A stretch of 64,000 bases of DNA from Acidimicrobiia bacterium (GCA_030584185.1 CP129495.1:2147560-2211559); one strand, 5' to 3'. Shown: positions 19,432 to 28,156, numbered from the stretch's first letter. Numbers and translations: made by a program. The notes: a model not told the origin generated them from the letters alone.

Positions 19432-20824
19432 TCCCTGCCAAGTGGTGGACGCCGCCGGGACGGTGGTGGCCGCATCCCCGCAGGCCCATGCCCTGGGCGT
19501 CCGGATGGGGATGCGCCGCCGCGAGGCCGAGGTCCTGGCGCCGACGGCGGTGACGCTGCTCGCCGACCCCGGTGCCGAGACTGCCGCCTTCGAGCCGGTG
19601 GCCGAGGCGATCGAGGCGGTGGTGCCCCGCATCGAGATGGCAGGCCCCGGCCAGGTGTTCCTGCCGGTGGCCGGGGCGGTGCGCTACTACGGCTCCGAGC
19701 CGGCGGTGGTGGAGCGGGTGGTGGCCGCCGCCCGCTCCGTGGCCCCGGGAGGGTGCTTCGGTCTGGCCGACGGTCCCTTCGCCGCACGGATGGCCGCCGA
19801 ACGGGCCGGGCCCGAGCCGCTGATCGTGGGCGACACCGCCGCCTTCCTCGCCGACGTCGACGTGGCCGCCATCGGGGTGGCGGAGCTGGTCGACACCTTC
19901 CGCTGGCTGGGGATCGGCACGCTGGGCGGGCTGGCCGCCCTGCCCCGGGAGGCGGTGGCCTCCCGCTTCGGTCCCGCCGGCCTGGAGGCTCACCGCATCG
20001 CCGGTGGCGAGGACCGCCCGGTGCGGCCACGACGCCCCGCCGAGCCGTTGCTGGTCGAAGAGGCGTTCGACCCGCCCCTGGACGACTTCGAGCGTGCCGC
20101 ATTCGCCGCCCGCGCCCTGGCGAGCCGGCTGCTGGAGGCGGTGGCTCCCACGGGGGCGATGCCGCACCGGGTGGAGGTGGAGGCCGAGGCCGGCTCCGGC
20201 CCGGTGCGGGCCCGCACCTGGCGCAGTGCCCATCCCTTCTCCGAGATCGAGCTGGCGGAGCGGGTGCGCTGGCAGCTGCGTGCCTGGATCGAGGCCGGGG
20301 GTGTGCCCGGAGGGGTGGCCCGGCTGCGTCTCATCCCCGCCGACCTCTCCGACCGGGGTCGGCAGCTGCGCCTCGGCCAGGATGCGGCGTCGGAGGCCGA
20401 CGCCCATAGGGCGCTGGGGAGGGTGCAGGGCCTGGTCGGGCCCGACGCCGTGCTCCAGGCGGCGCCCCAGGGCGGCCGTGACCCGGGGGAGCGGGTGCTG
20501 TGGCGCCGCTGGGGCGAGGAGGCGCCCGCCCGTCCCCTCGACCCGGCGGCCCCCTGGCCGGGACGGCTCCCCGATCCCTCGCCGGCGCTGGTGCCCCCGG
20601 AGCCGCAGCCGTTCGAGGTGGAGTGGGATGGTGGATTCCCGGTGCGGGTGCGCCTGGGCTCCCGCTGGGAGCCGGTGCTGGGTTGGGCCGGCCCGTGGCG
20701 TCGCACCGGGCGGTGGTGGGATGGGGAGGAGGCCGCCGACCGCTACCAGGTGGTCACCTCGGCCGGGGCCTTCCTGTGTGAGGTCCGCCAGGGCCGATCG
20801 TGGCTGGTGGGGGTGTACGACTGA
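19364..20824 (+). CDS. imuB: ImuB, catalytically inactive Y-family polymerase-like protein
   Basis: ImuB is a Y-family-like scaffold that links DnaE2 to the beta clamp in SOS mutagenesis. The 486-residue product begins ARILCVWYPDWPLRRP and shows the ImuB pattern of palm, finger and little-finger domains. The segment where active Y polymerases carry the catalytic acids reads PRIEMAGPGQVFL, so the metal-binding residues are missing, as is usual for ImuB. ATG 19364 follows GGAGG. The C-terminal part (WDGGFPVRVRLGSRWEPVLGW, YQVVTSAGAFLCEVRQGRSW) matches the ImuB tail. dnaE2 is not adjacent but lies 21 kb downstream. Confidence 0.88.
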   Translation: MARILCVWYPDWPLRRPDSPPDSPCQVVDAAGTVVAASPQAHALGVRMGMRRREAEVLAPTAVTLLADPGAETAAFEPVAEAIEAVVPRIEMAGPGQVFLPVAGAVRYYGSEPAVVERVVAAARSVAPGGCFGLADGPFAARMAAERAGPEPLIVGDTAAFLADVDVAAIGVAELVDTFRWLGIGTLGGLAALPREAVASRFGPAGLEAHRIAGGEDRPVRPRRPAEPLLVEEAFDPPLDDFERAAFAARALASRLLEAVAPTGAMPHRVEVEAEAGSGPVRARTWRSAHPFSEIELAERVRWQLRAWIEAGGVPGGVARLRLIPADLSDRGRQLRLGQDAASEADAHRALGRVQGLVGPDAVLQAAPQGGRDPGERVLWRRWGEEAPARPLDPAAPWPGRLPDPSPALVPPEPQPFEVEWDGGFPVRVRLGSRWEPVLGWAGPWRRTGRWWDGEEAADRYQVVTSAGAFLCEVRQGRSWLVGVYD

Positions 20825-21048
20825 AGGGATGCGGGTAAGTTGACCTCGGTGGACCGACAGGTCCAATCCCAGGTCTTGACTGGGAGATCCCACCAGCAAG
20901 TCGGCCGAAAAACCGCGCCTACGCACGCCCGGCCAAGCGGCGCCTGCGGGTTCCCCGACTCACGCTGTACTGCCACGACAAGAGAATATGGAGTCTGTGA
21001 GTAGCAAGATTTGGCCAAACACGATATACTGCAGACGTCAAGGAGGCC
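20825..21048 (+). other. AT-richer intergenic region before the metzincin gene
   Basis: No gene was found in these 224 bases. A short hairpin (GGACC-GACA-GGTCC, 20851-20864) and a second one (CCCA...TGGG, about 20867-20883) follow imuB and may end its transcription. A TATACT hexamer at 21025-21030 could be the -10 of the next gene; no -35 is evident. Base composition drops visibly here and stays lower into the next gene. Confidence 0.5.
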
Positions 21049-21717
21049 GTGTTGGCACGACTGGGCCGTCCAAGGCACCCAGCTAGCCCGTTCTGTCAAC
21101 CGTGTGCCCGCGGCTCTCTCCTAGTCACCGCTCTGGTCGGCGTCTTGGTCTTCTTGGTGGTTTCGGTCGCCCTCGCCAACTTCGGAGCGACCCCAGATTG
21201 CGGGTACGTGATTGGAAGCAGCGGTTCGGACCCGTTCACTTCGTGTGTGAGTTTGGCGAACAACAAGTGGCATGCGGTCCGGCCGTACAGCTTCAGTAAC
21301 CAATGGACGGGGATGGACACAGCTGTCCAGAACTCGCTGACCTACGATTACAACCCAACAGATCTTGACGCTTACTGGACGACCACCGACAACCTTCCAG
21401 ACGTTCGTGCGTGGGATTGGTACTACCCCGAGTATCCCGGAATCGTTGCATGGGTCGATTGTCCCGCCGACAACACACAACTCGGAGGTTCCGGGGCGTC
21501 ACGATATTGCAGGGGCCAGATAATACGTTTCAACGCCGAGTTTGCGCCTTACTTCAACCAACTGGGGCGAGACTGGGTGGCCTGCCACGAACTTGGTCAC
21601 ACGGTCGGACTCCAGCATTCGACCGACAACGACTCCTGCATGGAGCCGGACCCGAGCAACGGGGTGGAGCATGTGCTCACGGTTCATGATGAGAACCACA
21701 TCGATGGTCAGTACTGA
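21049..21717 (+). CDS. Membrane-anchored metzincin-like zinc protease
   Basis: A 222-residue protein with a transmembrane or signal segment at about 24-44 (LLVTALVGVLVFLVVSVALA) and a C-terminal zinc site CHELGHTVGLQHS matching the metzincin pattern HExxHxxGxxH. The body is rich in Asn, Thr and Tyr, like small matrixin-type peptidases. Four cysteines downstream of the anchor may form disulfides. Start: GTG 21049 or TTG 21052, both behind AAGGAGG; 21052 has the better spacing. Codon use and base composition are less GC-rich than the neighbours, suggesting recent acquisition. The next gene overlaps by 14 bases. Substrate unknown. Confidence 0.72.
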   Translation: MLARLGRPRHPASPFCQPCARGSLLVTALVGVLVFLVVSVALANFGATPDCGYVIGSSGSDPFTSCVSLANNKWHAVRPYSFSNQWTGMDTAVQNSLTYDYNPTDLDAYWTTTDNLPDVRAWDWYYPEYPGIVAWVDCPADNTQLGGSGASRYCRGQIIRFNAEFAPYFNQLGRDWVACHELGHTVGLQHSTDNDSCMEPDPSNGVEHVLTVHDENHIDGQY

Positions 21718-22540
21718 GAGACCGGCTCGCACGATCGGCGTGTTTTCGGTGCTGGTGGGCGTGCTGGTGCTGCTCTCCGTTGCCGCTGCAGTGACCATCT
21801 GGGACGACCGTTATTCCCGCGAGGCGGTCACCGCGGTGACGACCGGCCTCCCACAGCCCGATGCCGCGACCGGCGATGCGGCCGAGAGTCGATACCAAGG
21901 CTCGACCGGAGCCTCGATGGCCGTCCGGTACTGGTCGGGTTTCGCACTCCCGGCGGCAATCGAGATCGAGCACTACGACTCGCTCTCCCAGATGGTCAAC
22001 TCATCGACCGCAGTGGTCCTGGTGCGTGCGCTCGGTCCAGGGCCTCACTGGTCTGGCCAGGGTGACCCTGCGAATCCGTCAGACAAGACTGGGGTCTCCA
22101 GCCTGCGGGTCGAGGTCGTCGAGGTGCTCGCCGGCCAACTCGACTTTGTCGACGGCTCGGTGGTGGCTGTGACCGGCCTCAACGTGCCCTCAGGCGTCGC
22201 TACCGACGATCCGGCGATCCTGTTCCTCAGGAGCCACCAGGAGCGGCTCGTTCCGCCGGCGACCTTCGCTGATCCCCGAGCACAGGAACGGTACGACCGA
22301 CACCTCGCCGACTTCATGGCGTTCGCCTGGGACAAGTACCGTCTGGTGAGCACGCAAGGCGTGCTGGTCGGTGTCGATGGCGGGACCGCGAACCCGGCGA
22401 GGGACTGGCTGGACCCGGTTGCGGGAGAGGTTCGCTCGATGACGATGGAAGAGGTGGCTGCCCGGATACGGGCGGTGGCCGGTCATCCGGAGCTCGCCAA
22501 GCCGCTCGATGCCCACGTCTGTTGTGAGCCGTCGAAGTAG
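21704..22540 (+). CDS. Single-pass membrane protein of unknown function
   Basis: Not recognised. The 278 residues start at ATG 21704 inside the end of the protease gene. One transmembrane helix near the N terminus (TIGVFSVLVGVLVLLSVAAAV, about 11-31 once split in two short stretches) is followed by an extracytoplasmic domain with beta-rich segments (TAVVLVRALGPGP, SLRVEVVEVLAGQ, SVVAVTGL) and a C-terminal CC motif (HVCCEPSK). The 14-base overlap with the metzincin gene suggests a functional pair, perhaps protease and partner or substrate. Confidence 0.65.
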   Translation: MVSTERPARTIGVFSVLVGVLVLLSVAAAVTIWDDRYSREAVTAVTTGLPQPDAATGDAAESRYQGSTGASMAVRYWSGFALPAAIEIEHYDSLSQMVNSSTAVVLVRALGPGPHWSGQGDPANPSDKTGVSSLRVEVVEVLAGQLDFVDGSVVAVTGLNVPSGVATDDPAILFLRSHQERLVPPATFADPRAQERYDRHLADFMAFAWDKYRLVSTQGVLVGVDGGTANPARDWLDPVAGEVRSMTMEEVAARIRAVAGHPELAKPLDAHVCCEPSK

Positions 22541-22571
22541 ACACAGAAGGGTCGCGCTGCCTGGTCGAGCC

Positions 22572-23234
22572 TCACCTGGAAGCCTCGCCGGCTCGGTCGG
22601 AATAGACCCTCGCCACGTAGGTCAGCGTGGCGCCCTCGTACTCCGCTCGCACCTCGTAGCAGCGGCTCCCCACCGAAGGCTCGAACCCGGTGATCATGAA
22701 GGTGCCGATGTCGGGGCGGGTCCCGTTGGACACATCGGTGATGACGATGGGCTCCTCCGCCGCGTCCAGGCGGGTGACGGTGACCGTCATGTCGGGTCCG
22801 TGCACGAAGGCCTCCGAGCCGTAGGTGAAGTGCCGGCTCCAGAAGAAGAGCTTGTCGCCCAGGAAGTAGATCGACGCCCCCTCGAACGGGATCATCGTCC
22901 ACAGGTCCTCGGTGCCGTACCACTGTGCCTCGTAGATGTCGGGTGGTGTCTCCGGGTAGGGAGCGGGCGGCACGAACCACGGATCGTCCACGACGGTCGC
23001 CGGGCACACATCGCCTGCCGCCGGCTCGGGGCCGAGGCGGGACCAGGTGATGGTCGCCCCCACCAGCACCAGGGCTGCGGCGAACGCCACCCAGGGAAGC
23101 GCCCTCCGGCCGCCCCCGGTGTCTCCGATGGCTGCGATCCGTTCCTCCACCGTCCGCAGTACGCGCCGCCCATCGGCCGAGGCCGCCCAGGTCTCGCCCT
23201 CGCCGGGCTCGATGGGATCTGGAATCCGGGTCAC
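22572..23234 (-). CDS. Membrane-anchored protein coupled to an ECF sigma factor (possible anti-sigma factor)
   Basis: The 220-residue product has an N-terminal cytoplasmic part of about 46 residues (RRVLRTVEERIAAIGDT), one membrane helix (LPWVAFAAALVLVGATITW) and a C-terminal outer domain of about 150 residues with two or three cysteines. Its GTG start overlaps the stop of the sigma factor gene (GTGA), the usual arrangement for sigma/anti-sigma pairs. The cytoplasmic part lacks a HxxxCxxC zinc anti-sigma motif, so the anti-sigma role is inferred from topology and coupling only. Confidence 0.7.
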   Translation of the reverse strand: MTRIPDPIEPGEGETWAASADGRRVLRTVEERIAAIGDTGGGRRALPWVAFAAALVLVGATITWSRLGPEPAAGDVCPATVVDDPWFVPPAPYPETPPDIYEAQWYGTEDLWTMIPFEGASIYFLGDKLFFWSRHFTYGSEAFVHGPDMTVTVTRLDAAEEPIVITDVSNGTRPDIGTFMITGFEPSVGSRCYEVRAEYEGATLTYVARVYSDRAGEASR

Positions 23235-23710
23235 TTCGGGTCACCTCCCGTCAAGGTCTCCAGCCGCCTACGGGCCCGACTAAGCCGCTTCCGGTAGGCG
23301 GAGGGACTGATCCCCAGCACCACCGCCGCCTCGTCGGCGGCGAGCCCCTCCCATGCGGAGAGGAGGAGCGCCTCCCGGTCGCCTCTCGACAAACCGGCGA
23401 GCGCATCCCCGGCATCGACCGACTCCGTCGCCGGATTGGCCACACCGGCGGCTCCGCCTGCAATCCGATGCACCAGTAGGGCACGGCGCCGTTCGGCCCG
23501 CCGTCGGGTGGCTATCACCCGCCTGGCCACGCCGTACAGCCAGGGCAGCGGCCGTTGCGGGCGCCGGTCCCGGTGGCGCCACGCCACCACGAAGGTGTCG
23601 GCAACGACGTCTTCGGCGGCGTCTCGTCCCACGCGGCGCACCGCATACGCATAGATGCTCCCGGCATGGCTTCGCCACATCTCGTCGAGCCACAGTCGTT
23701 CGTCTTGCAC
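23231..23710 (-). CDS. ECF-type RNA polymerase sigma factor
   Basis: Sigma-70 family extracytoplasmic-function regulator of 159 residues. Region 2 is seen in HAGSIYAYAVRRVGRDAAEDVVADTF-like sequence and the promoter-melting segment VAWRHRDRRPQRPLPWLYGVARRVI; region 4 in DREALLLSAWEGLAADEAAVVLGISPSAYRKRLSRARRRL. I chose GTG 23710 because the upstream part of the longer frame is antisense to the methyltransferase gene. The gene is divergent from that methyltransferase, with 78 bases between the starts, and coupled to the membrane protein downstream. It probably answers an envelope signal. Confidence 0.87.
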   Translation of the reverse strand: MQDERLWLDEMWRSHAGSIYAYAVRRVGRDAAEDVVADTFVVAWRHRDRRPQRPLPWLYGVARRVIATRRRAERRRALLVHRIAGGAAGVANPATESVDAGDALAGLSRGDREALLLSAWEGLAADEAAVVLGISPSAYRKRLSRARRRLETLTGGDPK

Positions 23711-23788
23711 GGTCTCACCAGGGTATGTGGCCGCCTTCCACCCCGTCGTGACCGGTCGATCGCCTAGCCTCCCGGGGAGGAGGTGCCC

Positions 23789-24391
23789 ATGGACCGGGAC
23801 GACTGGGACCAGCGCTACCGCCAGAAGGAGCTCCTGTGGAGCGCCGAGCCCAACCGCTTCCTGGTCGATGCGGTTTCCGGGCTCGACCCGGGCCGGGCCT
23901 ACGACCTGGCAGGCGGAGAGGGACGCAACGCCGTCTGGTTGGCCGAACAGGGCTGGTCGGTGACCGTGGTCGACTGGTCGACGGTCGCCCTGGAGAAGGG
24001 GCGCCAGCTGGCGGCGAGCCGTGGAGTGGGGGTTCACTTCGAAGAGGCCGATCTCCTCGACTGGGCCCCGCAGGAGCGGGTCGATCTGGTGGCCGTGGTG
24101 TACCTGCAGCTCCCGCCCCGGGAGCGTCACGTCGTATGGCGCGCCGCCGTCGATGCGCTCGCCGCCGGCGGCACCCTGGTGGTGATCGGTCACGACTCCT
24201 CCAACCTCGAGGAGGGCTACGGGGGTCCGCAGAGCCCCACCGTGCTCTACACCGCCGACGAGGTGGTGGAGGTGCTCGGCGATCGGATCGAGGTGGTCAA
24301 GGCACAACGGGTGGAGCGCCCGGTCGAGACCGAGGACGGAACGATCCGGGTGGCAGTGGACAACGTCGTGGTGGGCCGCCTGGCCGTGTGA
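23789..24391 (+). CDS. Class I SAM-dependent methyltransferase (TehB-like)
   Basis: A 200-residue methyltransferase. Motif I reads AYDLAGGEGRNAVWLAEQG, motif II TVVDWS, and VDLVAVVYLQLPPRER fits motif IV. The N terminus DDWDQRYRQKELLWSAEPNRFL resembles TehB/thiopurine-type enzymes. The substrate is unknown. ATG 23789 is placed five to six bases after GGAGGAGG; an in-frame GTG at 23783 lies within that site. TAGCCT at 23765-23770 may be its -10. Confidence 0.85.
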   Translation: MDRDDWDQRYRQKELLWSAEPNRFLVDAVSGLDPGRAYDLAGGEGRNAVWLAEQGWSVTVVDWSTVALEKGRQLAASRGVGVHFEEADLLDWAPQERVDLVAVVYLQLPPRERHVVWRAAVDALAAGGTLVVIGHDSSNLEEGYGGPQSPTVLYTADEVVEVLGDRIEVVKAQRVERPVETEDGTIRVAVDNVVVGRLAV

Positions 24392-24424
24392 TCCGAGGCC
24401 CTTCCTTGGGCCCGGTGAACCTGG

Positions 24425-25165
24425 TCACCGATTGGCCCTGATCTCCTCGTACTGTGCCTCGACCACTCCCCGCACCCGATCCCGAAGCCCGTCGATGTCG
24501 GCGGTGGTCATCCCTTCCGTCGGGATCGGCTCGTGGATCACGAGCCGCACCCGACCCCCCATGATGAGCGGTGAGCCCGGCTTCCACACCCGTTCGCTCC
24601 CGGCGATCGTGACCGGGACCACGGCCATGGCGTTGTCGATGGCGATCCGAAACGCCCCCTTCTTGAACGGTCTCATCTCGGCATCCCGGGACCGGGTGCC
24701 TTCGGGGTAGATCACCAGCGAGAGTCCCTTCTCCACCACCGTCGCCACCTGCCGGTTGACCACCCGATGCATCCCGGTGCCGGCGCCACGGTCGGTGACC
24801 ACCATGTCGATGGCGCGCATCGCCCGCCCCAGGATCGGCACCTTGAACAGCTCCTTCTTGGCCAGGAAACGCACCGAGACCGGCAGCCGGCCGACCATGA
24901 CCGGGACGTCGATGTTGGACAGGTGGTTGCCGGTGAAGACGTAGGAGGCGTTGGGGTCGATGCGCTCCAGACCCTCCACGGTCACCCGGGCGCCCGTCGT
25001 CCACAGGAAGACGTGCGCCCACAGCCGCATCGTCGGCGTCACCTGCCGGGTGTCGGGCCGGATCCACAGGAGCACGATCAGATACGAGCCGAGTGCCAAG
25101 GTGGTGACCAAGAGCGAGAGCAGGGCGATCAGGGTTCGAAGCGGGGAGAGGATCGCCCGGAGCAT
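24425..25165 (-). CDS. plsC: 1-acyl-sn-glycerol-3-phosphate acyltransferase (PlsC family)
   Basis: Transfers an acyl chain to lysophosphatidic acid in membrane phospholipid synthesis. The 246-residue protein has an N-terminal membrane helix (LIALLSLLVTTLALGSYLIV), the HX4D motif in GNHLSNIDVP (about residue 80), and motif III YPEGTRS (about 153-159). TAGCCT ends six bases before the ATG at 25165, indicating a leaderless transcript. It converges with the methyltransferase gene; GGCCC-TTCCTT-GGGCC at about 24399-24414 between them may be a small bidirectional terminator. Confidence 0.88.
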   Translation of the reverse strand: MLRAILSPLRTLIALLSLLVTTLALGSYLIVLLWIRPDTRQVTPTMRLWAHVFLWTTGARVTVEGLERIDPNASYVFTGNHLSNIDVPVMVGRLPVSVRFLAKKELFKVPILGRAMRAIDMVVTDRGAGTGMHRVVNRQVATVVEKGLSLVIYPEGTRSRDAEMRPFKKGAFRIAIDNAMAVVPVTIAGSERVWKPGSPLIMGGRVRLVIHEPIPTEGMTTADIDGLRDRVRGVVEAQYEEIRANR

Positions 25166-25170
25166 CCCGG

Positions 25171-25177
25171 TAGGCTA
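25171..25177. promoter_or_regulatory. Overlapping divergent -10 boxes for plsC and the enoyl-CoA hydratase gene
   Basis: The near-palindrome GTAGGCTAC contains TAGCCT on the minus strand (25177 to 25172), six bases from the plsC start, and TAGGCT on the plus strand (25171-25176), 23 bases from the enoyl-CoA hydratase GTG. Both promoters cannot be occupied at once, so the two lipid-related genes may be reciprocally expressed. Confidence 0.45.
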
Positions 25178-25199
25178 CCGAACCCCTCAAGAGGTCCCC

Positions 25200-25979
25200 G
25201 TGCCCGACATCCTCCTCGAAGTCGCCGACCACGTCGCCACCGTCACCATGAACCGGCCGGAGCGGCGCAACGCCTTCACCGTGGAGATGTTCGACCTCCT
25301 CGGCGACACGCTCCAGGTGGCCGCCCGCGACCCGCGGGTTCGCTGCATCGTGCTCACCGGGTCCGGTGACGCCTTCTCCTCCGGGCTCGACCTGGCCGAG
25401 GCCGCCGGGCAGGTGGATCGCCTGGACCGGATCGCCTTCGAGTTCGACGCCGACCGTTCCCCGGCGATAGTGCTCCAGAGGATCGAGGTCCCGGTGGTGG
25501 CTGCGATCAACGGCCCCGCCGCCGGGTACGCCGTGGGGATGGCGATCAACGCCGACATCCGGGTGATGTCGGCGTCGGCCCGCCTGGTGCCCGCCACCAA
25601 GCGGAACCTGCTTCCGGAGAGCGGGGACACATGGTTGCTGCCACGCCTGGTCGGATGGGAGCAGGCGGCACGCTTCTACTTCCTCGGCCAGGACATGGGA
25701 GCCGACGAGGCCCTGGCGGCAGGGGTGGTCTCCGAGGTCGCCCCCGACCCGGCAGCCACCAAGGAGCGGGCGGCGGCGCTGGCCTCACAGGTGGCGGCGA
25801 TGCCCCCACAGGCGGTGCGCGCCGCCAAGCGGCTGATGCGGGCCGGACGCGGCGAGGGCTATGAGGAGCACGTGCACCGGGCCCTGCTGCAGCTGCTGCC
25901 CATGTTCCGCACCAAGGATTTCGCCGAGGCGGTGGCCGCCTTCTTCGAGAAGCGGGATCCGGAGTTCATCGGCGAGTGA
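25200..25979 (+). CDS. Enoyl-CoA hydratase/isomerase family protein
   Basis: Crotonase-fold enzyme of 259 residues. The start is GTG 25200 behind AAGAGG; upstream sequence in the same frame is antisense to plsC. Motifs: TMNRPERRNAFTVEMF, oxyanion-hole strand DAFSSGLDLAE, and AINGPAAGYAVGMA. PESGDTWLLPRLVG retains a Glu at the usual catalytic position of hydratases. A role in fatty acid or branched acyl-CoA beta-oxidation is likely; the exact substrate is not determinable. The stop overlaps the next start (GTGA). Confidence 0.88.
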   Translation: MPDILLEVADHVATVTMNRPERRNAFTVEMFDLLGDTLQVAARDPRVRCIVLTGSGDAFSSGLDLAEAAGQVDRLDRIAFEFDADRSPAIVLQRIEVPVVAAINGPAAGYAVGMAINADIRVMSASARLVPATKRNLLPESGDTWLLPRLVGWEQAARFYFLGQDMGADEALAAGVVSEVAPDPAATKERAAALASQVAAMPPQAVRAAKRLMRAGRGEGYEEHVHRALLQLLPMFRTKDFAEAVAAFFEKRDPEFIGE

Positions 25980-27166
25980 GACGCCTCACCGTCGCCCAGG
26001 CGCGCCGGGCCCACCTCGCCGCCCAGGGCCTGACGACCCCTCGCCCGACCGGCACCCCCGACATCGGCCACGTGATGAGGACCGTCCGGCGGATGGGTGT
26101 GCTCCAGGTCGACTCGGTGAACGTCGTGGAGCGCGCCCATCACCTCACCCTCTTCTCCCGGCTCGGGAGGTACGACACCGGGCTGCTGTGGCGGGCTCTG
26201 GAGGAACGGCGGCTGTTCGAGTACTGGGCACACGTGGCCTCGATGGTGCCTATCGAGGACTTCCCCCTGTTCCGGCACCGGATGGAGCAGTACCGGCATT
26301 CGCTCGGATACTGGCGCAGCCTGAAGGCGGCGGTGGCCCGGCATCCCGAGTACCTGAACAGGGTGTGCGCCGAGGTCGCACAACGGGGGCCGCTCACCGC
26401 CTCCGACCTGGAGGACCCGGGCGAGCGCAAGGGACCGTGGTGGGGGTGGGCCGAGGGAAAGGTGGCGCTCGAGTACCTCTTCTTCTCGGGTGAGGTGACC
26501 GTTTCGCATCGAACGAACTTCGCCCGGTACTACGACCTGGTGGAACGGGTGGTGCCGCCGGAGCAGTTCCAGGCACCGGCGATACCGGCACCCGAAGCCC
26601 ATCGCGTCCTGGTGGAGAGATCGGCCCGGGCGATGGGCGTGGCCACCGTGAACGAGCTCGCCGACTACTTCCGGATCGGGATCGGCGACGCCAGAGCGGC
26701 GGTTGACCACCTGGTGGGGGAGGGCCGGCTGGAGCCGGTCGAGGTGCAGGGCCAGGACCGGCCCGTATACGCCCATCCGCAGATGGTGGTTCCCCGCAGC
26801 GTGGAGGCGCGGGCGCTGCTCAATCCGTTCGATCCGGTGGTGTGGAACCGGGACCGCACCGAGTGGCTGTACGGCCTGCGGTACCGCATCGAGATCTACG
26901 TCCCGGCCCCGAAACGGGTCTACGGCTACTACGTGTTCCCCTTCCTGCTGGGCGACGAGCTGGTCGCCCGGGTCGACCTCAAGGCAGACCGCAAGGCAGG
27001 AGTGCTTCGGGTGAACGGCGCCTTCATCGAGGAAGGCCAGGACCCGGTCCGGGTGGCGGGCGAGCTCGCCGCCGAGCTGGGAGAGATGGCCGCCTGGCTC
27101 GGTCTGGGGGAGATCTCCGTGGCGAGCAAGGGGAACTTGGTGGGAGCGCTGCGGCGGGCGGTGTGA
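25976..27166 (+). CDS. YcaQ-like winged-helix DNA glycosylase
   Basis: A 396-residue HTH_42 family protein, a family whose characterised members (E. coli YcaQ, Streptomyces AlkZ) unhook interstrand crosslinks and alkylated bases. Typical motifs are GVLQVDSVNVVERAHHLTLF with the QxD catalytic pattern, FEYWAHVASMVP, and LNPFDPVVWNRDRTEWLY. Winged-helix repeats are predicted through the middle. The GTG start overlaps the stop of the crotonase gene by four bases. This is translational coupling with a metabolic gene, without an obvious functional reason. Confidence 0.85.
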   Translation: MRRLTVAQARRAHLAAQGLTTPRPTGTPDIGHVMRTVRRMGVLQVDSVNVVERAHHLTLFSRLGRYDTGLLWRALEERRLFEYWAHVASMVPIEDFPLFRHRMEQYRHSLGYWRSLKAAVARHPEYLNRVCAEVAQRGPLTASDLEDPGERKGPWWGWAEGKVALEYLFFSGEVTVSHRTNFARYYDLVERVVPPEQFQAPAIPAPEAHRVLVERSARAMGVATVNELADYFRIGIGDARAAVDHLVGEGRLEPVEVQGQDRPVYAHPQMVVPRSVEARALLNPFDPVVWNRDRTEWLYGLRYRIEIYVPAPKRVYGYYVFPFLLGDELVARVDLKADRKAGVLRVNGAFIEEGQDPVRVAGELAAELGEMAAWLGLGEISVASKGNLVGALRRAV

Positions 27167-27250
27167 GGGCCGGCCGCAGGGGACCCGGCGTCGAGCCGAC
27201 AGCGGTTGGGCTCTACTCTTGGCCCATCCGCACACGAAGGGACTGACGCC

Positions 27251-28156
27251 ATGATCGACTTCCAGGATCGGGTGGCCCTGATCACAGGGGCGGGGCGCGG
27301 CCTGGGCGCCTGTCACGCCCGGCTCCTCGCCGAACGCGGCGCCGCCGTAGTGGTCAACGACCCCGGAGTCGCCACCGACGGGACGGCGTCCGAGCAGCGT
27401 CCCGCCGACGAGGTGGTGGCCGAGATCGCCGCCGCCGGCGGAGCCGCCGTCGCCGACTACGGCTCGGTCTCGGACCCGGCCGACGCCGAGGCGATGGTGC
27501 AGCGCGCCATCGACCAGTACGGGCGCCTCGACATCGTGGTCAACAACGCCGGGATCCTCCGCGACAAGGCCTTCCACAACCTCGAGTGGCCCGACCTGGA
27601 TGCGGTCCTAGATGTGCACCTGAGGGGCGCCTTCTACGTCACCCGTCCCGCCTTCCGCCACATGCGGGAGCAGGGCTACGGACGGATCGTGGTCACCTCC
27701 TCGAACTCCGGACTCCTGGGCAACTTCGGGCAGGCCAACTACGGGGCGGCGAAGATGGGCCTGGTCGGGTTGATGAACGTCCTCAAGCTCGAAGGGGCCA
27801 AGTACGACGTCAAGGTGAACGCCATCGCCCCGGTGGCCCACACCAGGATGACCGAGGAGATCCTGGGCCCGGTTGCGGAGAAGTTGGACCCCGCCCAGGT
27901 CTCACCGGTGGTGGCCTACCTGTGCTCGGAGGCGTGCTCGATCAGCGGGGAGATCTTCTCTGCCGCCGGCGGCGTAGTCAGCAGGATGTTCATCGGGCTC
28001 ACCACCGGCTGGTTCAAGCATCCCGAGAAGGATGGGCCACTCACGCCGGAGGACGTTGCCGACCACCTCGCCGAGATCCGGGACGAGGAGGGGTACCTGG
28101 TGCCGTCCTCCAACCAGGACGAGCTGCAGAAGATCGCCCCACTCCTGTTCTCGTGA
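27251..28156 (+). CDS. Short-chain dehydrogenase/reductase, 3-hydroxyacyl-CoA dehydrogenase-like
   Basis: NAD(P)-dependent SDR of 301 residues starting at ATG 27251. Cofactor motif TGAGRGLG (about 12-19), NNAGILRDKAFHN, active site with Ser in TSSNSGLLGNFGQANYGAAKMG (Tyr and Lys of YxxxK). The ILRDKAF segment and length resemble the SDR part of peroxisomal multifunctional enzyme 2. The C terminus SRMFIGLTTGWFKH also fits that subgroup. Beta-oxidation of acyl-CoA is likely. The stop overlaps the next GTG start. Confidence 0.88.
   Translation: MIDFQDRVALITGAGRGLGACHARLLAERGAAVVVNDPGVATDGTASEQRPADEVVAEIAAAGGAAVADYGSVSDPADAEAMVQRAIDQYGRLDIVVNNAGILRDKAFHNLEWPDLDAVLDVHLRGAFYVTRPAFRHMREQGYGRIVVTSSNSGLLGNFGQANYGAAKMGLVGLMNVLKLEGAKYDVKVNAIAPVAHTRMTEEILGPVAEKLDPAQVSPVVAYLCSEACSISGEIFSAAGGVVSRMFIGLTTGWFKHPEKDGPLTPEDVADHLAEIRDEEGYLVPSSNQDELQKIAPLLFS

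Noticed and set aside
19364..20824. ImuB as a decayed polymerase pseudogene because catalytic acids are missing
   Set aside because: Loss of these residues is typical of functional ImuB proteins, and the frame is intact and SOS-controlled.
20851..20883. Hairpins after imuB as an attachment site or tRNA fragment
   Set aside because: No tRNA-like folding, no direct repeat at the other end of the low-GC segment and no integrase gene were seen.
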